NCBI RefSeq assembly: GCF_009749395.1 | Contig: NZ_WBIR01000014.1 | Location: 1-64,000 of the forward strand | Direction of reading: 5' to 3' | Source: Agromyces salentinus | Lineage (GTDB): Bacteria; Actinomycetota; Actinomycetes; Actinomycetales; Microbacteriaceae | Length of the DNA: 64,000 nt | Shown: piece after piece, positions 1-9,410 of the stretch | Numbering within the stretch: position 1 is the first letter of the stretch | How the letters are laid out: every line of letters begins with the position of its first letter | The notes under the pieces: generated by a model | Seen by the model: the letters and a program-made list of their open reading frames with translations, nothing else | Database searches by the model: none | Told to the model about the DNA's origin: nothing | Position numbers and translations under genes: made by a program

Positions 1-29
1 GGAGTCAGCCGGGCATTAGCGTGAGACAA

Positions 30-93
30 GAGAGACCTCCGTGCGTTCGAGCTGAAGAACTAGACAGCTCCAACTCGACCCCGGAGGTCTCTC
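30..93 (-). terminator. Branched hairpin downstream of metE
   Basis: A perfect 12-bp inverted repeat (30-41 and 82-93, GAGAGACCTCCG and its complement) encloses a second 6-bp repeat (49-54 and 65-70, GAGCTG/CAGCTC). It begins a few bases after the metE stop. Read from the metE side, the outer stem is followed by TTGTCT, a poor U-tract. A GC-rich intrinsic terminator or 3'-end stabilising structure is the likeliest role. No coding gene is visible in 1-98. Confidence 0.55.
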
Positions 94-98
94 CTACG

Positions 99-2468
99 TC
101 AACAACGATCCGGGTCAGTACAGCTAGACCCCGACGATTCCCGTCCCACGTGGGCACGGACCTCGTTCGTGGCGGCGACGAGGTTCTCGAGCGAGGCCAC
201 CGTCTCGTCATAGCCGCGCGTCTTCAACCCGCAGTCGGGGTTCACCCAGAGCCGCGTCACGGGGATCTCGCCGACGGCGCGCTCGAGGAGCGCGGTCACC
301 TCGTCGACGCTCGGCACGCGTGGCGAGTGGATGTCGTAGACGCCCGGCCCGATGCCGTGGTCGAATCCGCTCGACGCGAGGTCGTCCACGACCTCCATCC
401 GGCTGCGCGCCGCCTCGATCGAGGTGACATCCGCATCGAGGTTCCGGATGGCGTCGATCACGACGCCGAACTCCGAGTAGCAGAGGTGCGTGTGGACCTG
501 CGTTCCGGATGCCGCGCCAGCCGTCGCCAGTCGGAAGGAGCCGACCGACCAGTCGAGGTACTCGGGCTGGTCGGCGCGCTTCAGCGGGAGGAGCTCGCGG
601 AGGGCGGGCTCGTCCACCTGGATGATGCGGATGCCCGCGCCCTCGAGGTCCGAGATCTCGTCGCGGAGGGCGAGCGCGACCTGGCGGGCGGTGTCCCCGA
701 GCGGCAGGTCGTCGCGCACGAAGGACCACGCGAGGATCGTCACCGGACCGGTGAGCATGCCCTTGACCGGCTTCTCGGTGAGCGACTGCGCGTAGCTCGA
801 CCATTCGACGGTCATGGGCGCCGGCCGGGACACGTCGCCCCAGAGGATCGACGGGCGGGTGCACCTCGACCCGTACGACTGGACCCAGCCGTTCGCGGTG
901 ACCGCGAACCCGTCGAGGAGCTCGGCGAAGTACTGCACCATGTCGTTCCGCTCCGGTTCGCCATGCACCAGCACGTCGAGCCCGATGCGTTCCTGCAGGC
1001 GGATGACGCGTTCGATCTCCTCGCGCATCCGAGCCGTGTACTCCTCGGCCTGGAGGCTGCCGTTCACCAGTCCGGCCCGGGCACGCCGGATCTCCGCGGT
1101 CTGCGGGAACGAGCCGATCGTCGTGGTCGGCAGGCCGGGCAGGCCGAGGGACTCCTGGGCCTCGACGCGCTCGGCGTAGGGGGCACGTGAGAAGTCGTCG
1201 CGATCGAGCCCGGCGAGGCGATCGCGCACCGCGGCGACGCGCACGCCGGGTGCCTCCGCGCGATCGGCCAGGGCGGCGGATGCCGCGTCGAGCTCGCGCT
1301 CGATCGCGGGCCGCCCCTCGGCGAGGCCCCGCGCGAGCACCGCGACCTGGGCGACCTTCTGGTCGGCGAACGCGAGCCAGCTCGCGAGCCGGGGGTCGAG
1401 CTGCGGCTCGTCCTCGAGGTCGTGGGGCACGTGCAGCAGCGAGGTCGACGTGGAGACGGCCACGGAGCCCGTGATGGAACGCACCGCCTCGGCGCGCTCG
1501 AGCGTCGCGGCGAGGTCGCCCCGCCAGACGTTGTGCCCGTCGACCACGCCGGCGACCAGCGTCTTCGCCGCGAGCGACTCCGCGGTCGCGGGGTCGAACG
1601 CGGCGGGCAGGGCGCCTCGGACGAGGTCGAGTCCGATCGCCTCGACCGGCGTCGCGGCCAGCGCGGGCAGTGCCTCGTCGAGCGAGCCGTACGGGGCCGC
1701 GACGAAGATCGCGGGCCTGCGTTCCAAGGCGCCGAGCGCGCCGTACGCCGTGCGGGCGGCGTCCACGAGACGCGCGCGGCTCTCGTCGAGGCTCTCGCTC
1801 ACGAGCGCGGGCTCGTCGAGCTGCACCCAGTGGGCGCCCGCCTCGCCGAGCCGCTCCAGCAGCCGCGCGTAGACGGGGAGGAGGTCGTCGAGGCGATCGA
1901 GCGGTCGGAACCCGTCGGGCGCGTCATCCGCGGCCTTGGCGAGCGCGAGGAACGTGACCGGGCCGACGATGACGGGCCGGGTGAGGTAGCCGGCGGCGCG
2001 CGCCTCGGCGAAGGTGCCGAGGATGCGTTCCGCGTGCAGTGCGAAGGAGGTCGCGGGCGAGATCTCGGGAACCAGGTAGTGGTAGTTCGAGTCGAACCAC
2101 TTCGTCATCTCGAGCGGCGCCTGCTCCCCTTCGCCGCGGGCGATGGTGAAGAGGGCGGCGAGATCCGCTCGTCCCTCGTCGTCGAGCAGGTGCGCGAATC
2201 GCTCGGGAATCGCGCCGACGGCGACCGCGGTGTCGAGGACCTGGTCGTAGTACGAGAACGACTCGGGGATCGAGGAGTCGTCACGGCCGAGGCCGAGCCC
2301 GGCGAGGCGCTCACGGGTCGCGGCGCGCAGCTCGGCGGCGGCATGCTCGAGTTCCTCCGCGTCGATCCGGCCGGCCCAGAACGCCTCGACGGCGCGCTTC
2401 AGCTCGCGGCGCCGCCCGATGCGCGGGTACCCGATGATCGTGCCGGTGGGGAAGGTGCGTGCGGTCAT
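99..2468 (-). CDS. metE: Cobalamin-independent methionine synthase MetE
   Basis: This 789-residue protein (the family is usually 750-790) transfers the methyl group of 5-methyltetrahydropteroyl-polyglutamate to homocysteine in the cytosol, the last step of methionine synthesis. The N-terminus [14 protein letters not shown] and the C-terminal half with [16 protein letters not shown], the zinc-site motif [13 protein letters not shown] and the final [13 protein letters not shown] are all characteristic. The ATG at 2468 overlaps the metF stop by 4 bp (ATGA), so translation is coupled to metF, whose product makes the methyl donor. The same frame stays open upstream through metF, but that is read-through in the wrong frame. 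The last dozen residues, rich in Ser and Cys, are not typical of the family. Confidence 0.97.
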   Translation of the reverse strand: MTARTFPTGTIIGYPRIGRRRELKRAVEAFWAGRIDAEELEHAAAELRAATRERLAGLGLGRDDSSIPESFSYYDQVLDTAVAVGAIPERFAHLLDDEGRADLAALFTIARGEGEQAPLEMTKWFDSNYHYLVPEISPATSFALHAERILGTFAEARAAGYLTRPVIVGPVTFLALAKAADDAPDGFRPLDRLDDLLPVYARLLERLGEAGAHWVQLDEPALVSESLDESRARLVDAARTAYGALGALERRPAIFVAAPYGSLDEALPALAATPVEAIGLDLVRGALPAAFDPATAESLAAKTLVAGVVDGHNVWRGDLAATLERAEAVRSITGSVAVSTSTSLLHVPHDLEDEPQLDPRLASWLAFADQKVAQVAVLARGLAEGRPAIERELDAASAALADRAEAPGVRVAAVRDRLAGLDRDDFSRAPYAERVEAQESLGLPGLPTTTIGSFPQTAEIRRARAGLVNGSLQAEEYTARMREEIERVIRLQERIGLDVLVHGEPERNDMVQYFAELLDGFAVTANGWVQSYGSRCTRPSILWGDVSRPAPMTVEWSSYAQSLTEKPVKGMLTGPVTILAWSFVRDDLPLGDTARQVALALRDEISDLEGAGIRIIQVDEPALRELLPLKRADQPEYLDWSVGSFRLATAGAASGTQVHTHLCYSEFGVVIDAIRNLDADVTSIEAARSRMEVVDDLASSGFDHGIGPGVYDIHSPRVPSVDEVTALLERAVGEIPVTRLWVNPDCGLKTRGYDETVASLENLVAATNEVRAHVGRESSGSSCTDPDRC

Positions 2469-3448
2469 CGTCTGTCGACGTTCCTCTCGTTGGTGGTCTT
2501 CGGCACGAGCCCGAGGCGGTCGACGACGTCGAGCACGGCCTCGTGGCGGTTGTACGTGTACAGGTGCAGGCCGGGCGCCCCTCCGGCGAGCACGTCGGCG
2601 GCCAGGCGGGCGGCGAAGGCGATGCCGATGTCGGTCTGGCCCGTGGCATCCGGCTCGATCTCGAGGGCGATGGAGAACTCGGCCGGCGGCTCGACCCCGG
2701 TCAGCTCGGTCAGGCGCGCCAGCCGGGCCGGACTCGTCGTCGGCATGATGCCCGGCAGGATCGGCATGGTCACGCCGGCCGCGCGAGCGCGTTCGACGAA
2801 GCCGAGGTAGTCGTCGGCCACCCAGAACAGCTGCGTGATGGCGAGGTTGGCACCCGCGACCTGCTTCGCGAGGAGGATGTCGACGTCCTGCGAGAGGTCG
2901 CGCGAGCGCGGGTGGCCGTTCGGGAAGGCCGCGACGGCGACGCGGGTGCTGCTGGCCCGAGCGCGGATCCGCGCGGCTCCCGGCGTACCCGGCACGTCGA
3001 CCTGCCGGAACGGCTCGCGCTCCTGCTGCACCCGGTGGATGAGCTGGACGAGCTCGGCCGCGGTCGCGAGGTCTCCGAGCGGTGCATCGGGGTCCGCTCC
3101 GGCGGGCGGATCGCCCCGCAGCGCGAGGAAGCTGCGGATGCCGGCGTCGAGGAACCTGCGCACGAGTTCGTTGGCCTCGGCGTGCGAGGACCCGACGCAC
3201 GTCAGGTGGGCCATCGGCTCGACGTCGGTGTGGTCGAGGATGTAGCGCAGGACCGTCAGCGACCGATCGCGTGAGGATCCGCCGGCGCCGAAGGTGACGG
3301 AGATGAACGCCGGGTCGACCTGCACGAGCCGGTCGATCGTGCGGCCGAGCGCCATCGCGGCGGCATCCGTACGCGGTGGATACAGCTCGAACGAGAGCGG
3401 CGTGGTGCTCGCACCCGTGCCGGTCGTTCCGCTGCCGTGCTGCGCCAT
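2465..3448 (-). CDS. metF: Methylenetetrahydrofolate reductase MetF
   Basis: This flavoprotein (327 residues) reduces 5,10-methylene-THF to 5-methyl-THF, the methyl donor for MetE next door. Visible family features are [10 protein letters not shown] near the N-terminus, [16 protein letters not shown], the AHLTCVGSS strand, LALRGDPP and the TQLFW segment. I chose the ATG at 3448 because GGGGAG lies 5-6 bases before it and the family motif starts soon after; the frame is open further upstream. An insert of about 25 residues around [18 protein letters not shown] lies between the nucleotide-binding elements. The gene is first of a two-gene operon with metE, and its leader holds a hairpin and a direct repeat described separately. 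Confidence 0.95.
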   Translation of the reverse strand: MAQHGSGTTGTGASTTPLSFELYPPRTDAAAMALGRTIDRLVQVDPAFISVTFGAGGSSRDRSLTVLRYILDHTDVEPMAHLTCVGSSHAEANELVRRFLDAGIRSFLALRGDPPAGADPDAPLGDLATAAELVQLIHRVQQEREPFRQVDVPGTPGAARIRARASSTRVAVAAFPNGHPRSRDLSQDVDILLAKQVAGANLAITQLFWVADDYLGFVERARAAGVTMPILPGIMPTTSPARLARLTELTGVEPPAEFSIALEIEPDATGQTDIGIAFAARLAADVLAGGAPGLHLYTYNRHEAVLDVVDRLGLVPKTTNERNVDRR

Positions 3449-3534
3449 GCTCTGCTCCCCGGTAGACACCGTGAGGCGGGGCGGGCACACAGGCCGCGTA
3501 CCCCGGCCGTCACGGCTGGTGGTCTCGCGGGCGG

Positions 3535-3582
3535 GTGCCGGGCTCGGCTGTCGCTCCAAGTGGCCGGCGTCGAGCCGGGCAC
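3535..3582 (-). promoter_or_regulatory. Hairpin in the metF leader
   Basis: Positions 3535-3546 and 3571-3582 form a 12-bp inverted repeat with one mismatch around a 24-base loop, roughly 85-135 bases before the metF start. In the transcript it would be a stable GC-rich stem. Actinobacterial met genes are often controlled by SAM-sensing leaders, but I could not match the conserved core of a known SAM riboswitch. Treat it as a structured leader of unknown function. Confidence 0.35.
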
Positions 3583-3634
3583 GTTTCGATCACTTGCGAC
3601 CCTACGCGGATGTCACCGCAGCGCGCATCGGTTG

Positions 3635-3652
3635 TGACGCACTTTGACGCAC
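3635..3652 (-). promoter_or_regulatory. Tandem 8-bp repeat upstream of metF
   Basis: The octamer TGACGCAC occurs at 3635-3642 and again at 3645-3652, so the repeat period is exactly 10 bp, one helical turn. It lies between the hflX stop and metF. A protein binding both copies on one face of the helix is plausible. The regulator is unknown. Confidence 0.35.
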
Positions 3653-3680
3653 CGTGTCATCGAACGTCGCGGGAGCGACC

Positions 3681-5204
3681 TCAGGCGTGGGCGGATGCCG
3701 CCGAGAAGACGTCGAGTTGCGCGGCCTGCTCGGGCGAGGCGAGCGCCCGCACCCTCGTGCCGCCCTCGACGTACTCGGTCGAGATGACGCGGCCCGTCTC
3801 GTGCAGCGCCGAGACCACGTCGCCGCGGTCGTAGGGCACGAGCAGGTCGATCTCGACGGAGGGGTCGGGCAGCATGCGGGTGATCGCGGCGAGCACCTCG
3901 TCGATGCCCTCTCCCGTGCGAGCCGACGCGAACACCGCATCGGGTGCGAGCCCGCGCAGGACGAGGCGCTGCTCGGGATCGACGAGATCGGACTTGTTGA
4001 AGACGATGAGCTCGGGGATGTCACGCGCACCGACGTCGCCGATCACGTCGCGGACCGTCGCGATCTGCCCGGCGGGGTCGGGGTGGGCGGCGTCGACGAC
4101 GTGCACGATGAGGTCGGCGTCGGCGACCTCCTCGAGCGTCGATCGGAACGCCTCGACCAGCTGATGCGGGAGGTTCCGGACGAACCCGACGGTGTCGGCG
4201 ATCGTGTAGATGCGGCCGTCGGCGGTCGTGTTGCGGCGGACCGTCGCATCGAGCGTCGCGAACAGTGCGTTCTCGACGAGCAGGCCCGCACCCGTGATGC
4301 GGTTCAGCAGGCTCGACTTGCCGGCGTTCGTGTACCCGGCGATGGCGACCGAGGGCACCGCGTTGCGGCGGCGGTTCGCGCGCTTCGCATCGCGGGCGGG
4401 CTTCATGCCGGCGATCTGCTTGCGGAGCTTCGCCATGCGCGAGTGGATGCGGCGACGATCCAGCTCGATCTTCGTCTCACCCGGGCCGCGCGAGCCCATG
4501 CCCGCGCCGGCGCCGCCGACCTGGCCACCGGCCTGGCGGGACATCGACTCGCCCCAGCCGCGGAGGCGGGGCAGGAGGTACTCGAGCTGTGCGAGCTCGA
4601 CCTGCGCCTTGCCCTCACGACTCTTCGCGTGCTGGCTGAAGATGTCGAGGATCACCGCGGTGCGGTCGATGACCTTCACCTTGACCACGTCTTCGAGCGC
4701 GCGACGCTGGCTCGGCGCGAGCTCGGTGTCGGCGATGACCGTGTCGGCGCCGACCGCCGCGACGACATGCCGGAGTTCCTCGGCCTTGCCTCGGCCGAGG
4801 TACGTGCTGGGGTCGGGGTGCGGCCTGCGCTGGAGGAGTCCGTCGAGTACTCGGGCGCCGGCGGTCTCGGCGAGGGCGGCGAGCTCGCGCATCGAGTTCT
4901 CCGCGTCCTCCTGCGAGCCCTGCGGGTACACGCCGATGAGCACGACGTTCTCCAGCCGCAGCTGCCGGTACTCGACCTCGGTGACGTCCTCGAGCTCGGT
5001 GGAGAGCCCGGCGACGCGTCGGAGCGCGGCTCGGTCCTCACGCTCGAACTGGTCGCCGTCGGTCGTGGACGCGGCACCGGCATCAGTTCGCATGATGGCG
5101 CTGGCGTCGCCCGCGCCGAACCGCGCCACGCTCGCGCCGGACTCGGCGCTGCGCAGCACCCGGTCGACGGCGTCGTCGGTGGGGCGGTCTTCGGCTTCGT
5201 TCAT
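3681..5204 (-). CDS. hflX: Ribosome-associated GTPase HflX
   Basis: HflX (507 residues here) binds the 50S ribosomal subunit and splits stalled ribosomes during stress. The N-terminal HflX domain carries YPQGSQEDAENSM and the signature DPSTYLGRGKAEEL. A glycine-rich stretch and SRGPGETKIELDRRRI follow, then the G domain with P-loop GYTNAGKSS at about residue 288, DTVGFVRNLP and the NKSD specificity motif. The N-terminal extension of about 75 residues is acidic and typical of actinobacterial HflX. At the ATG at 5204 a TAGGGT hexamer lies 7 bases upstream, which points to a leaderless transcript. The gene is divergent from the methyltransferase at 5295. Confidence 0.95.
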   Translation of the reverse strand: MNEAEDRPTDDAVDRVLRSAESGASVARFGAGDASAIMRTDAGAASTTDGDQFEREDRAALRRVAGLSTELEDVTEVEYRQLRLENVVLIGVYPQGSQEDAENSMRELAALAETAGARVLDGLLQRRPHPDPSTYLGRGKAEELRHVVAAVGADTVIADTELAPSQRRALEDVVKVKVIDRTAVILDIFSQHAKSREGKAQVELAQLEYLLPRLRGWGESMSRQAGGQVGGAGAGMGSRGPGETKIELDRRRIHSRMAKLRKQIAGMKPARDAKRANRRRNAVPSVAIAGYTNAGKSSLLNRITGAGLLVENALFATLDATVRRNTTADGRIYTIADTVGFVRNLPHQLVEAFRSTLEEVADADLIVHVVDAAHPDPAGQIATVRDVIGDVGARDIPELIVFNKSDLVDPEQRLVLRGLAPDAVFASARTGEGIDEVLAAITRMLPDPSVEIDLLVPYDRGDVVSALHETGRVISTEYVEGGTRVRALASPEQAAQLDVFSAASAHA

Positions 5205-5211
5205 TCTCTCT

Positions 5212-5217
5212 ACCCTA
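5212..5217 (-). promoter_or_regulatory. Leaderless -10 element of hflX
   Basis: TAGGGT on the minus strand ends 7 bases before the hflX ATG, so transcription should start at or within a base of the start codon. Confidence 0.5.
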
Positions 5218-5282
5218 CTTCGCTCTGCTTCTTCGATGTTCTCCGGCGGGAACTCCTCCCGGCCGGGGCACGACAGGTGCGC

Positions 5283-5288
5283 TACCGT
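5283..5288 (+). promoter_or_regulatory. Leaderless -10 element of the methyltransferase
   Basis: TACCGT ends 6 bases before the ATG at 5295, and no Shine-Dalgarno sequence is present. Confidence 0.45.
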
Positions 5289-5294
5289 GCTGGG

Positions 5295-5906
5295 ATGGGC
5301 TCCGACCACTACTTCTCCGCTTCGCCTCGGAGCAACGCCAAGACCCGCACCATCCGCGTCCGCCTCGTCGGGCGGGAGGTCGACCTCGTCACCTCGGGCG
5401 GCGTGTTCAGTCCCGAGCACCTCGACCAGGGCACCGCGGTGCTCCTCGACACCGTGCCCGCTCCGCCCGCGACCGGCCACCTGCTCGACCTCGGCGCCGG
5501 ATGGGGACCCATCGCCCTCGCGTTGGCGCTGCAGGCTCCGGATGCCACGGTGTGGGCGGTCGACGTCAACGAGCGCGCCCTCGAACTGGTGCGTGCGAAC
5601 GCCGCCCGCCTCGGCCTCGTCAATGTCAACGCGGTGACCCCCGCGGATGTTCCCGAGGACATCCGGTTCGGGGCGATCTGGTCGAACCCGCCGATCCGGG
5701 TCGGCAAGCAGGAGTTGCATGCCATGCTCTCGACGTGGCTCCCCCGGCTCGAGGAGGAAGCCACGGCGTGGCTCGTCGTCGCGAAGCACCTCGGAGCCGA
5801 GTCGCTGCAGCGGTGGCTGGCGGATGAGCTCGGCCTCGAGGTGGAGCGAGCCGAGACCTCCAAGGGCTTCCGCGTGCTCGCCGCCGGTCGGCCACTCGAC
5901 GACTGA
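5295..5906 (+). CDS. RsmC-like class I SAM-dependent methyltransferase
   Basis: This 203-residue protein matches the C-terminal catalytic half of RsmC/RlmG-type rRNA guanine-N2 methyltransferases. It shows the SAM-binding motif LLDLGAGWGPIALALA, an acidic residue after the second strand (VWAVDVNERALELV) and the NPP catalytic motif in IWSNPPIRVGK. The N-terminal ASPRSNAKTRTIRVRLVGREVDLVTSGGVFSPEHLD is the usual lead-in for the single-domain actinobacterial version, which lacks the pseudo-methyltransferase domain of E. coli RsmC. The target is probably rRNA, but this is inferred from family only. The start is supported by a leaderless-type -10 element. It converges on dapF. Confidence 0.85.
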   Translation: MGSDHYFSASPRSNAKTRTIRVRLVGREVDLVTSGGVFSPEHLDQGTAVLLDTVPAPPATGHLLDLGAGWGPIALALALQAPDATVWAVDVNERALELVRANAARLGLVNVNAVTPADVPEDIRFGAIWSNPPIRVGKQELHAMLSTWLPRLEEEATAWLVVAKHLGAESLQRWLADELGLEVERAETSKGFRVLAAGRPLDD

Positions 5907-5958
5907 ACGACGGGGTGAAGCCGCAGCCCGAGTGCGGCCCGGTGAGCCGGGTCGTTCA
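5904..5958. terminator. Bidirectional hairpin between convergent genes
   Basis: An 8-bp outer stem (5904-5911 with 5951-5958, TGAACGAC/GTCGTTCA) contains the stop codons of both converging genes. It encloses a 6-bp stem (5920-5925 with 5933-5938) and a CCGG/CCGG pair. It would act on transcripts from either side. Confidence 0.5.
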
Positions 5959-6837
5959 GGCCAGCGTGAGCACGCCGTCGAACACGAGTTCGGCCGGGCC
6001 CGAGAGTGCCGCGTGCTCGCCGTCGTCGGCATCGAACATGCGAACGCCGACGACGCCGCCCGGAACCTGGACGCGCCACTCGGTCGGCGCACCCGCTCCG
6101 GCCCAATGCCGCACGGCCAGGGCGGCCGCGACCGCACCGGTGCCGCACGAGAGCGTCTCGCCGGAGCCGCGCTCGTGGACCCGCATGCGGATGCGGCCGA
6201 CGCCCGCCTCGACGAGCGGTTCGGCGGGCACCACGAACTCGACGTTCGCGCCGGCCTGCGGGACCGGGTCGAGGATGGGCAGGTAGCCGAGGTCGAGCCC
6301 GCCGAGCTCGTCGTCATCGGCCAGCGCCACGACCACGTGCGGGTTGCCGACGTCGATGCCGAGGCCGGGACGCGCCACCGGCAGTCCCTTGACGCGTACG
6401 AGCGGCTCGGAGCCGTCGAGTCGCCAGGCGCCCATGTCGACCTCGAAGCCGTGCTCGGAGTGGCTCACGCGGCGTACGCCCGCCCTCGTGCCGATGGCGA
6501 GCGACTCGCCCGGCGCGAGCTCGACGAGTCCCTGGTCGAGGAGGAACCGCGTGAAGACCCGGACGCCGTTGCCGCACATCTCGGACACGGAGCCGTCGGC
6601 GTTCCAGTAGTCCATGAACCAGGTGGCCTCCGGGTCCTCCGCGATCGCGGCGGCGCCAGCGGGCAGGCTCGCGGAGCGCACCGCGCGGATGAATCCGTCG
6701 GCCCCCACGCCGAAGTGCCGGTCGCAGACCGCGGCGATCTGCGTCGGGGTCAGCTCGGTGTCCCCGACGGGGTCGCTGAACAGCACGAAGTCGTTGCCGG
6801 TGCCGTGGCCCTTGGTGAAGCGGAGGTCGAAGGACAT
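5956..6837 (-). CDS. dapF: Diaminopimelate epimerase DapF
   Basis: DapF (293 residues) interconverts LL- and meso-diaminopimelate for lysine and peptidoglycan synthesis. Both catalytic cysteines are visible: [10 protein letters not shown] at about residue 87 and [14 protein letters not shown] at about residue 229. The start [13 protein letters not shown] is typical. The gene follows miaA with a 4-base gap, yet a TAGACT hexamer sits 6 bases before the ATG, inside the end of miaA. It can therefore probably be made from its own leaderless transcript as well as by read-through. dapA and dapB lie elsewhere in the same window. Confidence 0.97.
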   Translation of the reverse strand: MSFDLRFTKGHGTGNDFVLFSDPVGDTELTPTQIAAVCDRHFGVGADGFIRAVRSASLPAGAAAIAEDPEATWFMDYWNADGSVSEMCGNGVRVFTRFLLDQGLVELAPGESLAIGTRAGVRRVSHSEHGFEVDMGAWRLDGSEPLVRVKGLPVARPGLGIDVGNPHVVVALADDDELGGLDLGYLPILDPVPQAGANVEFVVPAEPLVEAGVGRIRMRVHERGSGETLSCGTGAVAAALAVRHWAGAGAPTEWRVQVPGGVVGVRMFDADDGEHAALSGPAELVFDGVLTLA

Positions 6838-6841
6838 CTGC

Positions 6842-7762
6842 TCAGTCTATGGCGGACTGCCTGGCCAGCTCCGCGGCCCTGGCGGTCGGGTCCGCCGCGT
6901 CGAGCACCGTCGCCTCGCGGTAGCGCCGGAACCATCCGACCTGCCGGCGCGCATAGGTTCGCGTGAGCTGCTGCGTCTCGGCGACGGCCTCGGTTCGCGT
7001 GGCATCCCCGTGGATCTCGGCCAGAGCCTGCGCGTAGCCGATCGCGCGTCGGGCCGTCACGCCCGCCTCGAGTCCTCGCGGCACGAGCCCCCGCACCTCG
7101 TCGACGAGGCCGTCCTCGAACATGGCCGCCGCCCTCCGGTCGAGGCGCTCGACCAGCTGCGCCCGGTCGCTGCGCAGGTGCACGATGCGGTGCGGATGCC
7201 ACGGCACGGGCTCCTCGGGCAGGCGGGCCGCCTTCGGCTCGCCGGTGACCTCGATCACCTCGAGCGCGCGCACGATGCGTCGCCCGTTGGCCGCATCGAC
7301 GGCGGCCGCCGTCTCGGCGTCGATGGCCCGGAGCCGCGCGTGCAGCAGGCCCGGCCCGAACTCGACGAGGTCGGCCTCGAGCCGCGCCCGCACCGCGGCA
7401 TCCGTGCCGGGGAACCGGAAGTCGTGGATCACCGACGAGACGTAGAGACCGGAGCCGCCGACGAGGAGCGCGACGTGCCAGCGGGACAGGATGTCCTCGA
7501 TGGCGGCTCGCGCATCGCGCTGGTACGCGGCGACGGATGCCTCATCGGTGACCTCGAGCACGTCGAGCAGGTGATGCGGCACGCCCCGCCGCTCGTCGAC
7601 TGCCAGCTTCGCCGTGCCGATGTCCATGCCGCGGTAGAGCTGCATGGCGTCGGCGTTGACGACCTCGGCCGGGCGTCCGGCGCGTGCGAAGGCCTCCGCG
7701 AGGTCGAGCGCGAAGTCGGACTTGCCGGTGCCGGTCGCGCCGACGACCGCGATGAGCGTCAT
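6842..7762 (-). CDS. miaA: tRNA dimethylallyltransferase MiaA
   Basis: MiaA (306 residues) adds a dimethylallyl group to N6 of A37 in tRNAs that read UNN codons, giving the substrate of MiaB encoded just upstream. The P-loop is [12 protein letters not shown] at residues 7-18. [17 protein letters not shown] (substrate binding), [14 protein letters not shown] and the anticodon-binding [13 protein letters not shown] follow. The frame is open upstream, but the ATG at 7762 puts the P-loop at the usual distance. The spacing to miaB is 16 bases, consistent with one transcript. Confidence 0.96.
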   Translation of the reverse strand: MTLIAVVGATGTGKSDFALDLAEAFARAGRPAEVVNADAMQLYRGMDIGTAKLAVDERRGVPHHLLDVLEVTDEASVAAYQRDARAAIEDILSRWHVALLVGGSGLYVSSVIHDFRFPGTDAAVRARLEADLVEFGPGLLHARLRAIDAETAAAVDAANGRRIVRALEVIEVTGEPKAARLPEEPVPWHPHRIVHLRSDRAQLVERLDRRAAAMFEDGLVDEVRGLVPRGLEAGVTARRAIGYAQALAEIHGDATRTEAVAETQQLTRTYARRQVGWFRRYREATVLDAADPTARAAELARQSAID

Positions 7763-7778
7763 GCCGTGCCCGCCGCGC

Positions 7779-9398
7779 TCAGCGGAGGTCGTCGTCGAGG
7801 TCGTAGATCGGGAAGGTCCCGAAGCCCGGCTTGATGAGCGGCTCACCCGTCGAGGGCAGCACCCTGACGGTCGGAAGGCCGAGCGAGACGCGCGCGGGTC
7901 CCCCGCCGGACTCCCCCGCACCGGTGGTCGGTGCGGATGGGACGCCGCAGCTCTCGGCCTGCGAGCGATCCCAGGCGTCGCCCGACCGGGTGCGACGAAC
8001 GACGAGCGGCGATCCATCGACGGAGTCGGCGATGAGGTGGAAGGGTGCCGCCTGCGTGATCGTGACGGAGACCACGTCACCCGGGCGCGGGACCTCGGAG
8101 CCCGCGGGCACCTCGAAGTGCACGAGCCTGCTGTCTTCGGCCCGCCCGCTGAGGCGATGCGTCTCGGCGTCCTTCTTGCCTTCGCCCGTGGACACGAGCA
8201 CCTCGACCGCGCGGCCGACGAGCTTCTGGTTCTCCTCCCAGGAGATGCGGTCCTGCAGGGCCGTGAGGCGCTCGTAGCGCTCCTGGACGACCTCCTTCGG
8301 TACCTGGTCCTCCATCGTCGCCGCGGGCGTGCCGGGCCGGATCGAGTACTGGAACGTGAACGCCGAGGCGAAGCGTGCCGCCTCCACCACGCGCATGGTC
8401 TCGAGGAAGTCCGCCTCGGTCTCGCCGGGGAACCCGACGATGATGTCGGTCGAGATCGCCGCGTTCGGGATCTTCGCGCGCACGCGGTCGAGGATGCCGA
8501 GGAACTTCTCCGAGCGGTAGGAGCGGCGCATCGCCTTCAGGACGCGATCGGAGCCCGACTGCAACGGCATGTGCAGCTGGGGCATGACCGCGGGCGTCTC
8601 GGCCATCGCGTCGATGACGTCATCGGTGAAGGCGGCCGGATGCGGGCTCGTGAAGCGGATGCGCTCGAGGCCCTCGATGCGACCGGCAGCCCGCAACAGC
8701 TTGCCGAACGCCTGCCGGTCGCCGAACTCGACCCCGTACGAGTTGACGTTCTGGCCGAGCAGCGTCACCTCCATGGCGCCGTCGTCGACCAGGGCCTGCA
8801 CCTCGGCGAGGATCTCGCCCGGCCGGCGGTCCTTCTCCTTCCCGCGGAGCGCGGGGACGATGCAGAACGTGCACGTGTTGTTGCAGCCCACCGAGATCGA
8901 GACCCAGCCGCTGTACGTCGAGTCGCGCTTGGTGGGCAGCGTCGAGGGGAACACCTCGAGGGCGTCGAGGATCTCGAGCTGCGCCTCCTCGTTGTGGCGG
9001 GCACGCTCGAGCAGGCTCGGCAGCGAGCCCATGTTGTGCGTGCCGAAGACGACGTCGACCCACGGCGCCTTCTCGAGGATGACGTTCTTGTCCTTCTGGG
9101 CGAGACATCCGCCGACCGCGATCTGCATGCCGGCGTGGCGTCGCTTGACCCCGGCGAGGTGCCCGAGGTTGCCGTAGAGCTTGTTGTCGGCGTTCTCGCG
9201 CACGGCGCACGTGTTGATCACGACGATGTCGGGCTCCGCACCATCTGCCGGGACGTAGCCGGCGGCTTCGAGCGAGCCGGACAGCCGCTCGGAGTCGTGG
9301 ACGTTCATCTGGCAGCCGAACGTCCGCACCTCGTAGGTGCGCGGCACGGCTGCCGCCTCGTGGGCCTCGGCTGCCGAGACGTCGTCGATGATGCTCAT
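7779..9398 (-). CDS. miaB: tRNA-2-methylthio-N6-dimethylallyladenosine synthase MiaB
   Basis: MiaB (539 residues) is a radical-SAM enzyme that adds a methylthio group to i6A37 of tRNA. The three N-terminal cluster cysteines are in [16 protein letters not shown] and GGCLAQKD; the radical-SAM triad is in [17 protein letters not shown] domain ([31 protein letters not shown]) follows. About 70 residues after TRAM, ending in [16 protein letters not shown], are a low-complexity extension beyond the usual 440-500 residue length. The gene sits between recX and miaA in the order typical of actinobacteria. Confidence 0.96.
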   Translation of the reverse strand: MSIIDDVSAAEAHEAAAVPRTYEVRTFGCQMNVHDSERLSGSLEAAGYVPADGAEPDIVVINTCAVRENADNKLYGNLGHLAGVKRRHAGMQIAVGGCLAQKDKNVILEKAPWVDVVFGTHNMGSLPSLLERARHNEEAQLEILDALEVFPSTLPTKRDSTYSGWVSISVGCNNTCTFCIVPALRGKEKDRRPGEILAEVQALVDDGAMEVTLLGQNVNSYGVEFGDRQAFGKLLRAAGRIEGLERIRFTSPHPAAFTDDVIDAMAETPAVMPQLHMPLQSGSDRVLKAMRRSYRSEKFLGILDRVRAKIPNAAISTDIIVGFPGETEADFLETMRVVEAARFASAFTFQYSIRPGTPAATMEDQVPKEVVQERYERLTALQDRISWEENQKLVGRAVEVLVSTGEGKKDAETHRLSGRAEDSRLVHFEVPAGSEVPRPGDVVSVTITQAAPFHLIADSVDGSPLVVRRTRSGDAWDRSQAESCGVPSAPTTGAGESGGGPARVSLGLPTVRVLPSTGEPLIKPGFGTFPIYDLDDDLR

Positions 9399-9410
9399 GA
9401 TGACCCCAGT

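Noticed and set aside
21-1190. Long plus-strand reading frame opposite metE
   Set aside because: It is the antisense of metE and has the Arg/Asp/Glu/Gly-rich, low-diversity composition expected from GC-rich shadow frames. The same holds for the long frames opposite recA, ftsK, pnp, miaB and other genes.
2465-3488. A single 1,129-residue protein covering metE and the opposite frame of metF
   Set aside because: The part upstream of 2468 is metF read in the wrong frame. metE has a clear start overlapping the metF stop.
3449-3600. SAM riboswitch upstream of metF
   Set aside because: Hairpins and a CCGGCACCC segment are suggestive, but the conserved core and pseudoknot could not be matched by eye. 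Kept only as a structured leader.
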